Positions 43,099-51,855 are shown, counted from the stretch's first letter. The stretch is DNA of 64,000 nt from Chryseosolibacter sp044507775 (GCA_044507775.1 JBIQIY010000019.1:1-64000), one strand, 5' to 3'. Program-made: numbers and translations. The notes: a model not told the origin generated them from the sequence alone.

Positions 43099-43822
43099 CT
43101 GGTTCAGAAAAAAAAATACCAACGACCTGCCTCCATTGCGGGTCGACATGCACTCGCATCTGTTGCCGGGTCTCGATGACGGCGTGGCGACTTTCGACGA
43201 CGCAGAGCAGATCGTACGAAGGTTCATCGAACTTGGATATACACGTATTATCACCACGCCGCACGTTATGAGCGACGCCTATCGCAATACACCGGAAGGG
43301 ATACAGACGAGACTGGAAGAGCTCAGGATACACCTCGAGGAACGGGGCCTGGAAATTCCGGTATCGGCAGCTGCGGAATATTACCTGGATGAATCGCTCT
43401 TCAAAATGGTGGAAACCGATCAGCCGTTGCTCACGTTGGGTGAAAGATATTTGCTGTTTGAAACGAACTTCATCACCGAGCCATTCAATTTGAAGGAATT
43501 TATTTTCCTCGCCACGACAAAGGGCTACAAGCTTGTGTTGGCGCATCCGGAGCGCTACCTGTACCTGCAGAATAATCTCGCAAAAGTTGAAGACCTGCTG
43601 GACCGCGGCGTCCTGATGCAGATGAACATCAGTTCCATCACTGGTTATTACTCGAAGCCCGTGCAACAGATGGCGTTCAAGCTCATCGATCAGAAAATGA
43701 TCCACTGGCTGGGAAGCGATTGTCACCATCTACAACACACTGTTCTCATCGAACAGGCGAGGCGCTCGAGATACTTTATGAAAGCATTAGCTTTGCCGTT
43801 ATTGAATAATTCGCTGCAATGA
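43091..43822 (+). CDS. PHP-type tyrosine phosphatase (CpsB/YwqE family)
   Basis: A 243-residue metal-dependent phosphatase of the PHP family. The metal ligands are in DMHSHLLPGLDDG near residue 19, ITTPHVMSD near 57, AAAEYYLDE, LVLAHPERY, and GSDCHH near 220. Starting at GTG (43091) it overlaps the Wzc-like gene by eight bases, and its stop overlaps the next gene by four. It removes phosphate from the Tyr cluster of Wzc-type kinases, so the pair controls exopolysaccharide export. The start GTG is the only sensible one. Confidence 0.92.
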   Translation: MFNWFRKKNTNDLPPLRVDMHSHLLPGLDDGVATFDDAEQIVRRFIELGYTRIITTPHVMSDAYRNTPEGIQTRLEELRIHLEERGLEIPVSAAAEYYLDESLFKMVETDQPLLTLGERYLLFETNFITEPFNLKEFIFLATTKGYKLVLAHPERYLYLQNNLAKVEDLLDRGVLMQMNISSITGYYSKPVQQMAFKLIDQKMIHWLGSDCHHLQHTVLIEQARRSRYFMKALALPLLNNSLQ

Positions 43823-44808
43823 CTGGAGTAACAGGCGCCAATGGACTGCTGGGAAGTTTCATCATCAGAAAGCTGATCGAGGAAGGCGAGCCATTTGTCG
43901 CTTTTAAAAGAGCAAACAGCGACATATCGCTGCTGGAAGATGTCAAAGACCGTATCGAGTGGCGCGACCTTGACGTGTTGGACCCGGTTATGATAGAAGA
44001 GGCGCTGGAAGGGATTTCAGCGGTGATACATACTGCGGCGATGGTATCCTTTAACCCGCGACATGCGTCGGCCGTTTCAAGTGCCAACACAGCCGGAACC
44101 CGGAATCTCGTAAATACTTCCCTCGCTTGCGGAGTTAAAAGGCTCGTTCACATCAGCTCCGTAGGAGCGCTCGGGAGGATGAAAGGTCAGACACTGATTG
44201 ACGAAGAAAACAAGTGGATCGAAGATGCGCATCACACAACGTACGCTACGTCAAAATATCTCGCGGAACTGGAAGTATTCCGCGGACAAGAGGAGGGACT
44301 GAGCACTGTCGTTTTGAACCCATCGGTCATACTGGCACCGGCGGACTGGAACAAGAGCAGCGCGCAGCTTTTTAAATATGTCTGGGACGAACGACTTTTT
44401 TACATAGATGGTTCATTGAACTATGTGGACGTTCGCGACGTGGCGGCTGCCGCTGTTGCGTTGTTGAAATCCGGCATGGAAAATGAGCGATTTATTATAA
44501 ATGCCGGCACAGTGCCATTCAAAGAGTTTTTTGACAGTGTAGCCAGGCGATTTGGCAAAAAGCCTCCGATGATCAAAGTGAGTAAAAATTTACTTAAGAT
44601 TGTGTCCGGTATCGAGTCTGTAAGAGCACGCATACGCCGCTCGGAACCGCTCATTACAGGAGAAACTGCCCGTTTGGCAGGCACGTACTTTCAATATCAA
44701 AATATCAAACTAAAAAAAGCATTTCATTTCGAATACCATCCACTGGATGAAACGCTCGACTGGTGTTGCCAATATTATATGCAAAAATTTGGTCCCAAAA
44801 AAGGGTAG
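43819..44808 (+). CDS. NAD-dependent epimerase/dehydratase (extended SDR)
   Basis: A 329-residue protein. The NAD(P)-binding start is VTGANGLLGSFIIRKLIEEGE. The catalytic motif YATSKYLAE gives the Tyr and Lys, with HISSVGALG upstream. The protein ends with sequence typical of the dihydroflavonol-reductase/3-beta-HSD-like branch. The ATG overlaps the phosphatase stop as ATGA, so it is co-translated with the exopolysaccharide genes. It may modify a sugar nucleotide or lipid; the substrate is not visible from sequence. A 52-base gap follows. Confidence 0.9.
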   Translation: MTGVTGANGLLGSFIIRKLIEEGEPFVAFKRANSDISLLEDVKDRIEWRDLDVLDPVMIEEALEGISAVIHTAAMVSFNPRHASAVSSANTAGTRNLVNTSLACGVKRLVHISSVGALGRMKGQTLIDEENKWIEDAHHTTYATSKYLAELEVFRGQEEGLSTVVLNPSVILAPADWNKSSAQLFKYVWDERLFYIDGSLNYVDVRDVAAAAVALLKSGMENERFIINAGTVPFKEFFDSVARRFGKKPPMIKVSKNLLKIVSGIESVRARIRRSEPLITGETARLAGTYFQYQNIKLKKAFHFEYHPLDETLDWCCQYYMQKFGPKKG

Positions 44809-44860
44809 CAATCACTGGGCAGTAACGTTATTTTAGCTATTTTAGAAAAACCTTTAGTCA

Positions 44861-46267
44861 ATGTCGAGAGAATACCGCAAAAGAGAAGAGGAAAACGAGC
44901 TGATTAAAAGATTTGAAGATCACCTCCGAAAAAGGAAAACAGAATTTTTTGACCTTGACGCTTATGAAGAAATCATCGATTTCTACATGCTTCGTGGCAA
45001 GCACAACAAGGCCTTGCAGGCGGTTAACCAGGCCATTCAGCAATATCCATTTTCAATTGAACTGATCACCGTAAAAGCTCAGGTGCTCTCCAACCTGGAA
45101 GAGTATGATCAGGCGCTGGATTTGCTGGATCAGGCGCACGCATTTCAACCGAACGATCCCGACATATTCATCACAAAGGGTTCAATATTTTCACTCCAGG
45201 GAAATTTTAATGAAGCGATCGAGAGCTACGAGCAGGCGTTGACTTTCGCCGATGACAAGGACGAGGTGTATTACAACATCGGCCTTGCCCGGCAAAGCAT
45301 GGAGGACTACGAAGGAGCGATCGACGCATACAAGCGCGCCATCGAAGTAAACCTCAGCCACGACGGCGCGTTGTATGAACTCGCTTATTGCCTGGATATC
45401 ACCGGACAGCTCGAGAGTAGCGTTTCATATTACCAGAAGTTTATCGATGAGGATCCGTACTCCGCGGCGGCGTGGTACAACCTGGGAATCGTGTATAACA
45501 AGCTTGAGAAATACGACGAGGCATTGAGCGCCTATGACTACGCTCTCACGATCGACGAGACGTTTGCCTCCGCTTCTTTCAACATGGGCAACACGTACAT
45601 GAATCTTCAGCAGTACACGAAGGCGCTGGACGCATTCAAGAAGACCATCGAGCTGGAGGGGCCGAGTCCCGAGGTGTATTGCTGCATCGGTGCCGCGTAT
45701 GAGAGTCTCGAGCAATATGAACTGGGTCTTAAGTACTTCCAGAAAGCTTCCAAACTGGACGCGCTGTATGACGAAGCGCTCTATGGAGCCGGCGCCTGCC
45801 TCGAGAAGATGGAAAAGTGGCATCAGGCCCTTCATTTCTATAACAAGGCACTGAAACTTCACAGCGAAAACGCCGAATACTGGAAATCAGTCGCTCACGC
45901 TGAATTCAAGATCGGCAATACGATTTCGAGTATTGATGCCTACGAGGAGGCCAGCAAACTCGAGCCGGAAGACAAGGAAATCTGGCTGAACTGGTCTTTT
46001 ATTTTTTATGAGCAAGGGGATTTTCTCAAGGCAACAGATACGCTTATGCAGGGTTTTGAGAACATTCCCGACGATGCCGAACTGTTCTACCGGATGACTG
46101 TGTACCTGATCGAAGCAGGCAAATTCAAAGAGGCCTTTAATTATCTGGAAAATGCTTTAATTTTGGACTTTGATGGTCATACGGCACTATTTGATTTTTT
46201 CCCCAAAATCGAGACGCAAAAAGCGTTGCACAAGATCATTGAACAGTTTAGAAAAGAAAACCATTAA
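44861..46267 (+). CDS. TPR-repeat protein
   Basis: A 468-residue soluble protein built of about twelve tetratricopeptide repeats, for example NFNEAIESYEQALTFADDKD, DYEGAIDAYKRAIEVN, KYDEALSAYDYALTID, and QYTKALDAFKKTIELE. It has no signal peptide and no enzymatic domain. The stop overlaps the ComA-family ATG (TAATG), so it is the first gene of a four-gene run with comA, DUF368 and aroE. It is common in Cytophagales and may be a protein scaffold. Confidence 0.9.
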   Translation: MSREYRKREEENELIKRFEDHLRKRKTEFFDLDAYEEIIDFYMLRGKHNKALQAVNQAIQQYPFSIELITVKAQVLSNLEEYDQALDLLDQAHAFQPNDPDIFITKGSIFSLQGNFNEAIESYEQALTFADDKDEVYYNIGLARQSMEDYEGAIDAYKRAIEVNLSHDGALYELAYCLDITGQLESSVSYYQKFIDEDPYSAAAWYNLGIVYNKLEKYDEALSAYDYALTIDETFASASFNMGNTYMNLQQYTKALDAFKKTIELEGPSPEVYCCIGAAYESLEQYELGLKYFQKASKLDALYDEALYGAGACLEKMEKWHQALHFYNKALKLHSENAEYWKSVAHAEFKIGNTISSIDAYEEASKLEPEDKEIWLNWSFIFYEQGDFLKATDTLMQGFENIPDDAELFYRMTVYLIEAGKFKEAFNYLENALILDFDGHTALFDFFPKIETQKALHKIIEQFRKENH

Positions 46268-47070
46268 TGAATTACGACCTCAAAAACTTACCTGAGCGCA
46301 CCGCCAAGCCCAGGCAATACGGCTTTACTATGGCCATGGATAAAGGGCTGAGTATCCGCGCGGCTGAAGATTTTGCCAGTATATGCTCTGACCACGTAGA
46401 TATAGTTAAACTCGGATGGGCTACTTCGTTTGTAACACCTAACCTGAAGGATAAGCTGAGAGTTTATAAAGAAGCAGGTCTCCCGGCCTATTTCGGGGGA
46501 ACGCTGTTTGAAGCCTTTGTCATTCGAAACCAGTTCGATGACTACCGCAGGCTCCTCGACAAGTTTGATATGTCTTTCGCGGAAGTGTCTGACGGGTCGA
46601 TCGACCTCGACCACGACAAGAAGTGCGACTACATCGTAAAACTGTCGGAGCAGGTGACCGTCCTGTCGGAAGTCGGATCGAAGGACGCAGACAAAATCAT
46701 CCCTCCTTACATGTGGATCGATCTGATGCAGAAAGAACTCGACGCGGGTGCGTGGAAAGTGATAGGAGAAGCGCGTGAAGGTGGAAACGTCGGGCTGTTC
46801 CGCTCAACGGGTGAGGTACGGTCCGGTCTGGTACAGGAGATCCTGACAAAAATTCCGTTTGAGAAGATCATCTGGGAGGCTCCGCAGAAAGCCCAGCAGG
46901 TCTGGTTTATCAAACTGCTCGGCGCAAATGTAAATCTCGGCAATATCGCCCCTGATGAAGTTATTCCGCTGGAAACCATCCGGCTGGGACTTCGCGGTGA
47001 CACGTTTCTCCATTTCCTCGGAATAGAAAAGCGCACCAGTCATACCGCCCCGCCTTTCGAGGTGGACTAA
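46267..47070 (+). CDS. Phosphosulfolactate synthase (ComA family)
   Basis: A 267-residue TIM-barrel of the ComA family, recognised by GFTMAMDKGLS, HVDIVKLGWATSFV, YFGGTLFEAFV, FAEVSDGSIDL, VLSEVGSKD and VIGEAREGGNVGLFRSTGEVRSGL. It adds sulfite to phosphoenolpyruvate to give phosphosulfolactate. In archaea this feeds coenzyme M, which this organism is unlikely to make. In Bacteroidetes the likely sink is another sulfonate, for example sulfolactate or sulfonolipid head groups, but no ComB or cysteate gene lies here. Its start overlaps the TPR stop by one base. Confidence 0.9.
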   Translation: MNYDLKNLPERTAKPRQYGFTMAMDKGLSIRAAEDFASICSDHVDIVKLGWATSFVTPNLKDKLRVYKEAGLPAYFGGTLFEAFVIRNQFDDYRRLLDKFDMSFAEVSDGSIDLDHDKKCDYIVKLSEQVTVLSEVGSKDADKIIPPYMWIDLMQKELDAGAWKVIGEAREGGNVGLFRSTGEVRSGLVQEILTKIPFEKIIWEAPQKAQQVWFIKLLGANVNLGNIAPDEVIPLETIRLGLRGDTFLHFLGIEKRTSHTAPPFEVD

Positions 47071-47072
47071 TC

Positions 47073-48023
47073 ATGGCAGCAGGATTGAGGGGGCTGCTCT
47101 ATTATATTTTTCTTTTCATCAAAGGGTTATGCATCGGCGCTACCGGCGTTCTGCAGGGAGTTTCCGGTGCCTCCATGGCCTTGTTGCTCGGCGTCCACCA
47201 CGAATTTGTCGTGTCTTTCCGCGCACTGGACCGAAGAACACTCCGGCTTCTAAAGGAAAAGAAATTTTCAGCGTCCTGGAAAAGGGTTAATGGCAATTTT
47301 CTCGTTGCGATCAGCGCGGGCATCATCACCGGTCTCATCACCTTGCGCCCAATTTTCAACTACTACGTGGGGCAATATCCAATCTTTATTTCGTCATTTT
47401 TTTTCAGCCTTGTCATAATTGCGGCGCTGCTTCTGCTCAGAAAGGTGACCCGGTGGAACCCGGGCGTGGTAATCTGCCTTCTGACAGCGCTTGCCTTCAG
47501 CTATTTTCTCACGCGGGCGGCGCCCTTCACAACACCCGACAACGTATTCACTGCCGGAATTTCGGGATTCTTCGCCGGCTCAACCTTCATTATCCCAGGC
47601 GTTTCGGGGTCATTTATCTTAATGTTTATTGGGAAATATCAATATATACTTACTAGCTTTGGCTCCCTTGCATTTGATGCGATTGTCATTTTTATTGCCG
47701 GTGGAATACTGGGCATGGCAGTCTTCAGCCGGCTGCTGGCACGGCTGCTGGTACGCCATTTCAACCCGACGGTCGCGCTGTTAGCTGGATTGATGATTGG
47801 ATCACTTAACAAAATCTGGCCCTGGCGCGAAGTATACGAGTACGCAACAACCATCGAAGGCAAGCGGATTCCGGCATTTGATAACAGCATTTTACCATGG
47901 CGTTATCTTGAAATCACAGGAAAAGATCCCCAGGTTTTCTATGCGATCCTCATGATGGCGCTGGGTGTTTTTATGGTCGTATTAATTGAAAAGATTGCCG
48001 CAAGGCTAAACACAAGAAGCTGA
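47073..48023 (+). CDS. DUF368 polyprenyl-phosphate transporter
   Basis: A 316-residue membrane protein with eight or so spans. The DUF368 signature lies at the start (KGLCIGATGVLQGVSGASMALLLGVHHEFV) and is repeated in the middle (GSTFIIPGVSGSFILMFIGKYQYIL), giving the internal two-fold repeat of the family. DUF368 proteins (PopT) were reported to recycle undecaprenyl phosphate to the inner face of the membrane for cell-wall and polysaccharide synthesis. Downstream of an exopolysaccharide cluster this makes sense. It starts two bases after comA ends and is one base ahead of aroE. Confidence 0.9.
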   Translation: MAAGLRGLLYYIFLFIKGLCIGATGVLQGVSGASMALLLGVHHEFVVSFRALDRRTLRLLKEKKFSASWKRVNGNFLVAISAGIITGLITLRPIFNYYVGQYPIFISSFFFSLVIIAALLLLRKVTRWNPGVVICLLTALAFSYFLTRAAPFTTPDNVFTAGISGFFAGSTFIIPGVSGSFILMFIGKYQYILTSFGSLAFDAIVIFIAGGILGMAVFSRLLARLLVRHFNPTVALLAGLMIGSLNKIWPWREVYEYATTIEGKRIPAFDNSILPWRYLEITGKDPQVFYAILMMALGVFMVVLIEKIAARLNTRS

Positions 48024-48024
48024 A

Positions 48025-48768
48025 ATGGAAAAAATATTCGGGCTTATCGGTCAGACGGTTAGTCACTCATTCTCCAAGTCTTATTTTGATGAAAAATTCT
48101 TCCGCGAAGGGCTCCGCGATCATCACTACGAGCTCTTCCCACTGAACGACATAAGCGAAATTGAAAATCTGATCCAGACGACAAAGGGACTCAGCGGACT
48201 GAATGTCACGATCCCATACAAGGAGCAGGTCATAAAGTACCTGGACGAAGTGGATCCTGCGGCGAAAAAAATCGGCGCCGTGAACGTTATCAAGATCCAG
48301 AACGGAAAGCGAAAAGGCTTCAACACCGACATGGATGCCTTTTATGAAACGATTGAAAAATGGCTTCCGAAAGACAAACGCTTCCACGCCCTTGTTCTTG
48401 GAACTGGCGGCTCCTCCAAATCGGTGCAGGAAGCGCTTATCAAATTAAAAATTCCCTACAAGCTTGTTTCGCGTACGGCGTCAAAGGGAAAGTACACGTA
48501 CACCGAGCTGGAAAAGAACCATAACATCATCAAGGAATCAAACCTGATTATCAACACCACGCCGCTGGGTATGCATCCCAACACCAACACGATGCCGCCG
48601 ATCGACTACGAATTACTCACGCCGGATCATTTCGTCTACGATCTGATCTATAATCCCGCGCGGACGATGTTCCTGCAGAAAGCTGAAATGAGAGGCGCTA
48701 CCGCGAAGAACGGGCTCGAGATGCTGCACGTACAGGCTGAGAAATCGTGGATGATCTGGAACAATTAA
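48025..48768 (+). CDS. aroE: Shikimate dehydrogenase
   Basis: A 247-residue enzyme that reduces 3-dehydroshikimate to shikimate with NADPH. The substrate domain has GLIGQTVSHSFSKSYFDEKF and GLNVTIPYKEQVIKYLDEVD, which holds the catalytic Lys. The NADP-binding domain has ALVLGTGGSSKSVQEAL and INTTPLGMHPN. The C-terminal NGLEMLHVQAEKSWMIW is typical. It starts one base after the DUF368 stop. A run of heptamers TAAGTTG begins at its stop codon. Confidence 0.95.
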   Translation: MEKIFGLIGQTVSHSFSKSYFDEKFFREGLRDHHYELFPLNDISEIENLIQTTKGLSGLNVTIPYKEQVIKYLDEVDPAAKKIGAVNVIKIQNGKRKGFNTDMDAFYETIEKWLPKDKRFHALVLGTGGSSKSVQEALIKLKIPYKLVSRTASKGKYTYTELEKNHNIIKESNLIINTTPLGMHPNTNTMPPIDYELLTPDHFVYDLIYNPARTMFLQKAEMRGATAKNGLEMLHVQAEKSWMIWNN

Positions 48769-48800
48769 GTTGTAAGTTCTAAGTTGTAAGTTGTAAGTTC
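48766..48800 (+). repeat. heptamer repeat TAAGTTG/C starting at the aroE stop codon
   Basis: Five contiguous heptamers: TAAGTTG, TAAGTTC, TAAGTTG, TAAGTTG, TAAGTTC. The first one contains the TAA stop codon of aroE. The pattern then decays into GGGTTCCAAGTTC. Confidence 0.9.
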
Positions 48801-48833
48801 CGGGTTCCAAGTTCAAAGCCCCGCCCGACCAGC

Positions 48834-48890
48834 GTCATCCTGAGGCGCGTGTCAGATTTTCGCGCGGGTGGCCAAAGCCGAAGGATCTCG
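48834..48890 (+). repeat. intergenic repeat core, half copy
   Basis: Begins GTCATCCTGAG and ends CGAAGGATCTC, with TTTTCGCGCG inside. It shares this outline with 51039-51094. The shape is familiar from interspersed repeats in many genomes, but I cannot match it to a named family. Heptamer arrays stand on both sides. Confidence 0.6.
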
Positions 48891-48922
48891 TCTATCGCAA
48901 GGGCGTGTATGGTGTGTTGAAT

Positions 48923-48965
48923 GGTTCTAGGTTCAGGGGTTCTAGGTTCTAGGTTCTAGGTTCAA
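48923..48965 (+). repeat. heptamer repeat GGTTCTA
   Basis: Six units (GGTTCTA, GGTTCAG, GGGTTCTA, GGTTCTA, GGTTCTA, GGTTCAA) just before uvrB, ending 15 bases before its ATG. As rotations, TTCTAGG differs from the TTCTAAG of the upstream array by one base, so the two arrays flank the core as degenerate direct repeats. Confidence 0.85.
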
Positions 48966-48980
48966 AATTCCAGATTTCGA

Positions 48981-51005
48981 ATGGACTTTAGATTGACAAG
49001 TCAATATGTACCAACAGGTGATCAGCCACAAGCGATTGCGCAGTTGGTGAGAGGTGTGACGGAGGGCGAAGCGCATCAGACCCTTTTGGGTGTGACGGGA
49101 AGCGGGAAGACCTTCACGGTCGCCAACGTAATCGCCCAGTGCGGACGTCCAACGCTCGTATTGAGCCACAACAAGACGCTGGCCGCACAGTTATACGGAG
49201 AATTCAAACAATTCTTTCCTGAGAACGCTGTCGAGTACTTTATATCGTACTACGACTACTATCAACCGGAGGCCTACATTCCTTCTTCCAATCTCTACAT
49301 CGAGAAAGATCTTTCTATCAATGAGGAAATCGAAAAACTGCGGCTGAGCGCAACCTCCTCCCTGCTGACTGGCAGAAGGGATGTGATCGTGGTGGCTTCG
49401 GTCTCCTGCATCTATGGCATCGGAAACCCGGATGAATTCGGGAAAAATGTAATCAAGCTCAAAGTCGGTGAAATACTTGCCCGCAATCGTCTGCTGTTTG
49501 GGCTGGTTGATATTCTCTACAACCGGACGGAAGTCGAGTTCAAGCGCGGCACATTTCGAGTCAAGGGGGATACCGTCGACATTTTTCTCGCCTACGCGGA
49601 CTACGCGCTGCGAATCTATTTTTTCGGCGATGAGATTGAATCCATACAGCGCATAGACCCTCAGTCGGGTAAGAAGATCTCCGATGAAACCGTTGTGACG
49701 ATCTATCCTGCAAACCTTTTCGTGACGGGCAAGGAATCCCTTCACGTCGCCATGCGGGAGATTCAACATGATATGATGACCCAGGTTTCCATGTTCGAGT
49801 CGGAACTGCGCCACCTGGAAGCAAAGAGGCTGAAAGAGCGAACGGAATTCGACCTCGAGATGATGCGCGAGCTCGGCTACTGTTCCGGGATCGAAAACTA
49901 CTCGCGTTACTTCGACAGGCGCCGTCCCGGAGCGCGCCCCTTCTGTTTGCTCGACTATTTTCCGGACGACTACCTGCTGGTAGTCGACGAAAGTCACGTT
50001 ACAATCCCGCAGATACGGGCTATGTGGGGCGGCGACCGGTCGCGCAAGGTTAACCTGGTGGACTATGGATTCCGCCTGCCCTCCGCGCTGGACAATCGCC
50101 CGCTGACCTTCAATGAGTTCGAGACCATGGTGGGCCAGGCGATCTACGTAAGCGCTACGCCCAGCGAATATGAGCTGCGAAAATCAGAAGGTATTGTGGT
50201 CGAACAGATCATCCGGCCCACGGGTTTGCTCGATCCGGAGATCGATGTCCGGCCGAGTCGAAACCAGATCGACGATCTCCTCGACGAGATCGACGAGCGG
50301 GCGAAAAAGAAAGAGCGCGTGCTGGTGACAACGCTGACGAAGCGTATGGCCGAAGAGTTGACGAAGTTCATGGACCGCGCAGGCGTGAAGTGCCGGTATA
50401 TCCATTCCGAAGTACCCACGCTCGAGCGCGTGGAGATCCTGCGCGAGCTGCGCCTGGGAGTTTATGATGTGCTCGTAGGCGTCAACCTGTTGCGCGAAGG
50501 ACTTGATCTGCCTGAAGTTTCGCTCGTCGCGATCCTTGATGCTGATAAGGAAGGCTTCTTGCGAAACCAGAGATCCCTCGTTCAGACCATCGGCCGCGCG
50601 GCGAGGAATGTCAACGGAAGGGTAATTATGTACGCTGATTCCATTACAGAATCGATGCAACAGGCAATCGATGAAACAAATCGCAGAAGGAAAATTCAGC
50701 TGGATTACAATGCAGCCAATGGCATCACGCCGAAAACAATCCTGAAGTCGATGCAGTCTATCCTCGGACAAACAAAAGTAGCAGACTCAAGAAAAGACAG
50801 GCACTACTACGTTGAAAATGAAGAAGCCAGCCTGGCAGCTGATCCGGTAGTGACCTACCTGTCAAATGAAGAGCTTCAGAAGATGGCCGAGCGCACGCGC
50901 AAGTCCATGGAGAAGGCCGCGAAGGAACTTGAATTCATGGAGGCGGCGAAGTTGCGAGACGAATATCTGGCGATACAGAAGATGATCGAGGAGCGGCGAC
51001 CGTGA
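48981..51005 (+). CDS. uvrB: Excinuclease ABC subunit B
   Basis: A 674-residue UvrB with the full domain set. Walker A is LLGVTGSGKTFTVANV near residue 36; the beta-hairpin region follows with YYDYYQPEAYIP. Further motifs are DESHVTIPQIRAMWGGDRSRK, the C-terminal helicase core TTLTKRMAEELTKF, REGLDLPEVSLVAILDADKEGFLR, and QTIGRAARN. A C-terminal UVR motif (AKELEFMEAAKLRDE) binds UvrC. It has its own unit, with repeat-rich gaps before and after it; the stop codon TGA is part of a GTGAGTG repeat. Confidence 0.98.
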   Translation: MDFRLTSQYVPTGDQPQAIAQLVRGVTEGEAHQTLLGVTGSGKTFTVANVIAQCGRPTLVLSHNKTLAAQLYGEFKQFFPENAVEYFISYYDYYQPEAYIPSSNLYIEKDLSINEEIEKLRLSATSSLLTGRRDVIVVASVSCIYGIGNPDEFGKNVIKLKVGEILARNRLLFGLVDILYNRTEVEFKRGTFRVKGDTVDIFLAYADYALRIYFFGDEIESIQRIDPQSGKKISDETVVTIYPANLFVTGKESLHVAMREIQHDMMTQVSMFESELRHLEAKRLKERTEFDLEMMRELGYCSGIENYSRYFDRRRPGARPFCLLDYFPDDYLLVVDESHVTIPQIRAMWGGDRSRKVNLVDYGFRLPSALDNRPLTFNEFETMVGQAIYVSATPSEYELRKSEGIVVEQIIRPTGLLDPEIDVRPSRNQIDDLLDEIDERAKKKERVLVTTLTKRMAEELTKFMDRAGVKCRYIHSEVPTLERVEILRELRLGVYDVLVGVNLLREGLDLPEVSLVAILDADKEGFLRNQRSLVQTIGRAARNVNGRVIMYADSITESMQQAIDETNRRRKIQLDYNAANGITPKTILKSMQSILGQTKVADSRKDRHYYVENEEASLAADPVVTYLSNEELQKMAERTRKSMEKAAKELEFMEAAKLRDEYLAIQKMIEERRP

Positions 51006-51208
51006 GTGGTGAGTTGTGAGTGGCGTTCCCTCTCTTACTGTCATCCTGAGCCGCGCAAGGGCATTTCGCGCGCAAGAAAAAGGCGAAGGACCTCCCGATG
51101 CAAGTCACTCTTGACTCAAGGGGATCCTTCGCCTTTGGCCGCCCGCAAATGCCTTCACGCGGCTCAGGACAGGCCCTTCAAAGGGGGCCACAACTCACAA
51201 CTCACTCA
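51002..51208. repeat. 203-base inverted-repeat element between convergent uvrB and sodB
   Basis: Heptamers GTGAGTG, GTGAGTT, GTGAGTG (51002-51022) start at the uvrB stop. At the other end CACAACT is repeated (51189-51202), its reverse complement being a rotation of GTGAGTT. Inside, nested inverted arms face each other: CCTGAGCCGCG/CGCGGCTCAGG (51045-51055, 51158-51168), GCATTT/AAATGC (51061-51066, 51147-51152), and AAAGGCGAAGGA/TCCTTCGCCTTT (51079-51090, 51125-51136). The left arm is the same GTCATCCTGAG core as at 48834. RNA from either gene would fold into a long hairpin, so it may end transcription in both directions. Confidence 0.85.
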
Positions 51209-51814
51209 CTACGCTGCGCTCAGTCTCTTATTCACCTCATTCCAGTTCACAACATTCCAGAACGCCGCGATATAGTCCGGTCTGCGGTTCTGGTAGTTCA
51301 GGTAGTAAGCGTGTTCCCAAACGTCGAGGCCGAGGATGGGAGTGCCTTTTGTTTCGGCAACATCCATCAGCGGATTGTCCTGATTCGGCGTGGAGGTAAT
51401 CTGAAGTTTCTTGTCACTGCCCACGATGAGCCATGCCCAGCCTGATCCGAATCTTCCGCCGGCCGCAGCGGCAAACTTCGTCTTGAATTCATCGAAGCTT
51501 CCGAATGCGCTGTTAATGGCATCGGCTACCGCGCCGGTGGGATTCCCTCCTGCGTTGGGCGCGAGGATAGTCCAGAAGAGGCTGTGATTGTAGTGGCCTC
51601 CACCGTTATTGCGCACTGCAGCAGGATACTTTGACACATTCTTGCATATTTCTTCGATGCTTAATTTTTCAGCATCAGATCCCGCGATCGCGTTATTCAG
51701 GTTGGTAACATAAGCATTGTGGTGTTTGCCATGGTGGATCTCCATGGTCCGGGCGTCGATATGGGGTTCGAGAGCGTTAAAAGCATAGGGTAATGCAGGA
51801 AGTGTAAAAGCCAT
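51209..51814 (-). CDS. sodB: Superoxide dismutase (Fe/Mn)
   Basis: A 201-residue iron/manganese superoxide dismutase. The metal ligands are His in TMEIHHGKHHNAYV, His in GGGHYNHSLFW, and Asp and His in GLDVWEHAYYLNYQN. SGWAWLI is also family-typical. It has no signal peptide and so acts in the cytoplasm. Fe and Mn forms cannot be separated reliably from the sequence. A promoter of the Bacteroidetes type lies 40-70 bases upstream. Confidence 0.96.
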   Translation of the reverse strand: MAFTLPALPYAFNALEPHIDARTMEIHHGKHHNAYVTNLNNAIAGSDAEKLSIEEICKNVSKYPAAVRNNGGGHYNHSLFWTILAPNAGGNPTGAVADAINSAFGSFDEFKTKFAAAAGGRFGSGWAWLIVGSDKKLQITSTPNQDNPLMDVAETKGTPILGLDVWEHAYYLNYQNRRPDYIAAFWNVVNWNEVNKRLSAA

Positions 51815-51855
51815 ATTAGATTTTTTTTACGGTTGAACAATTTTTTAAATGCAAT

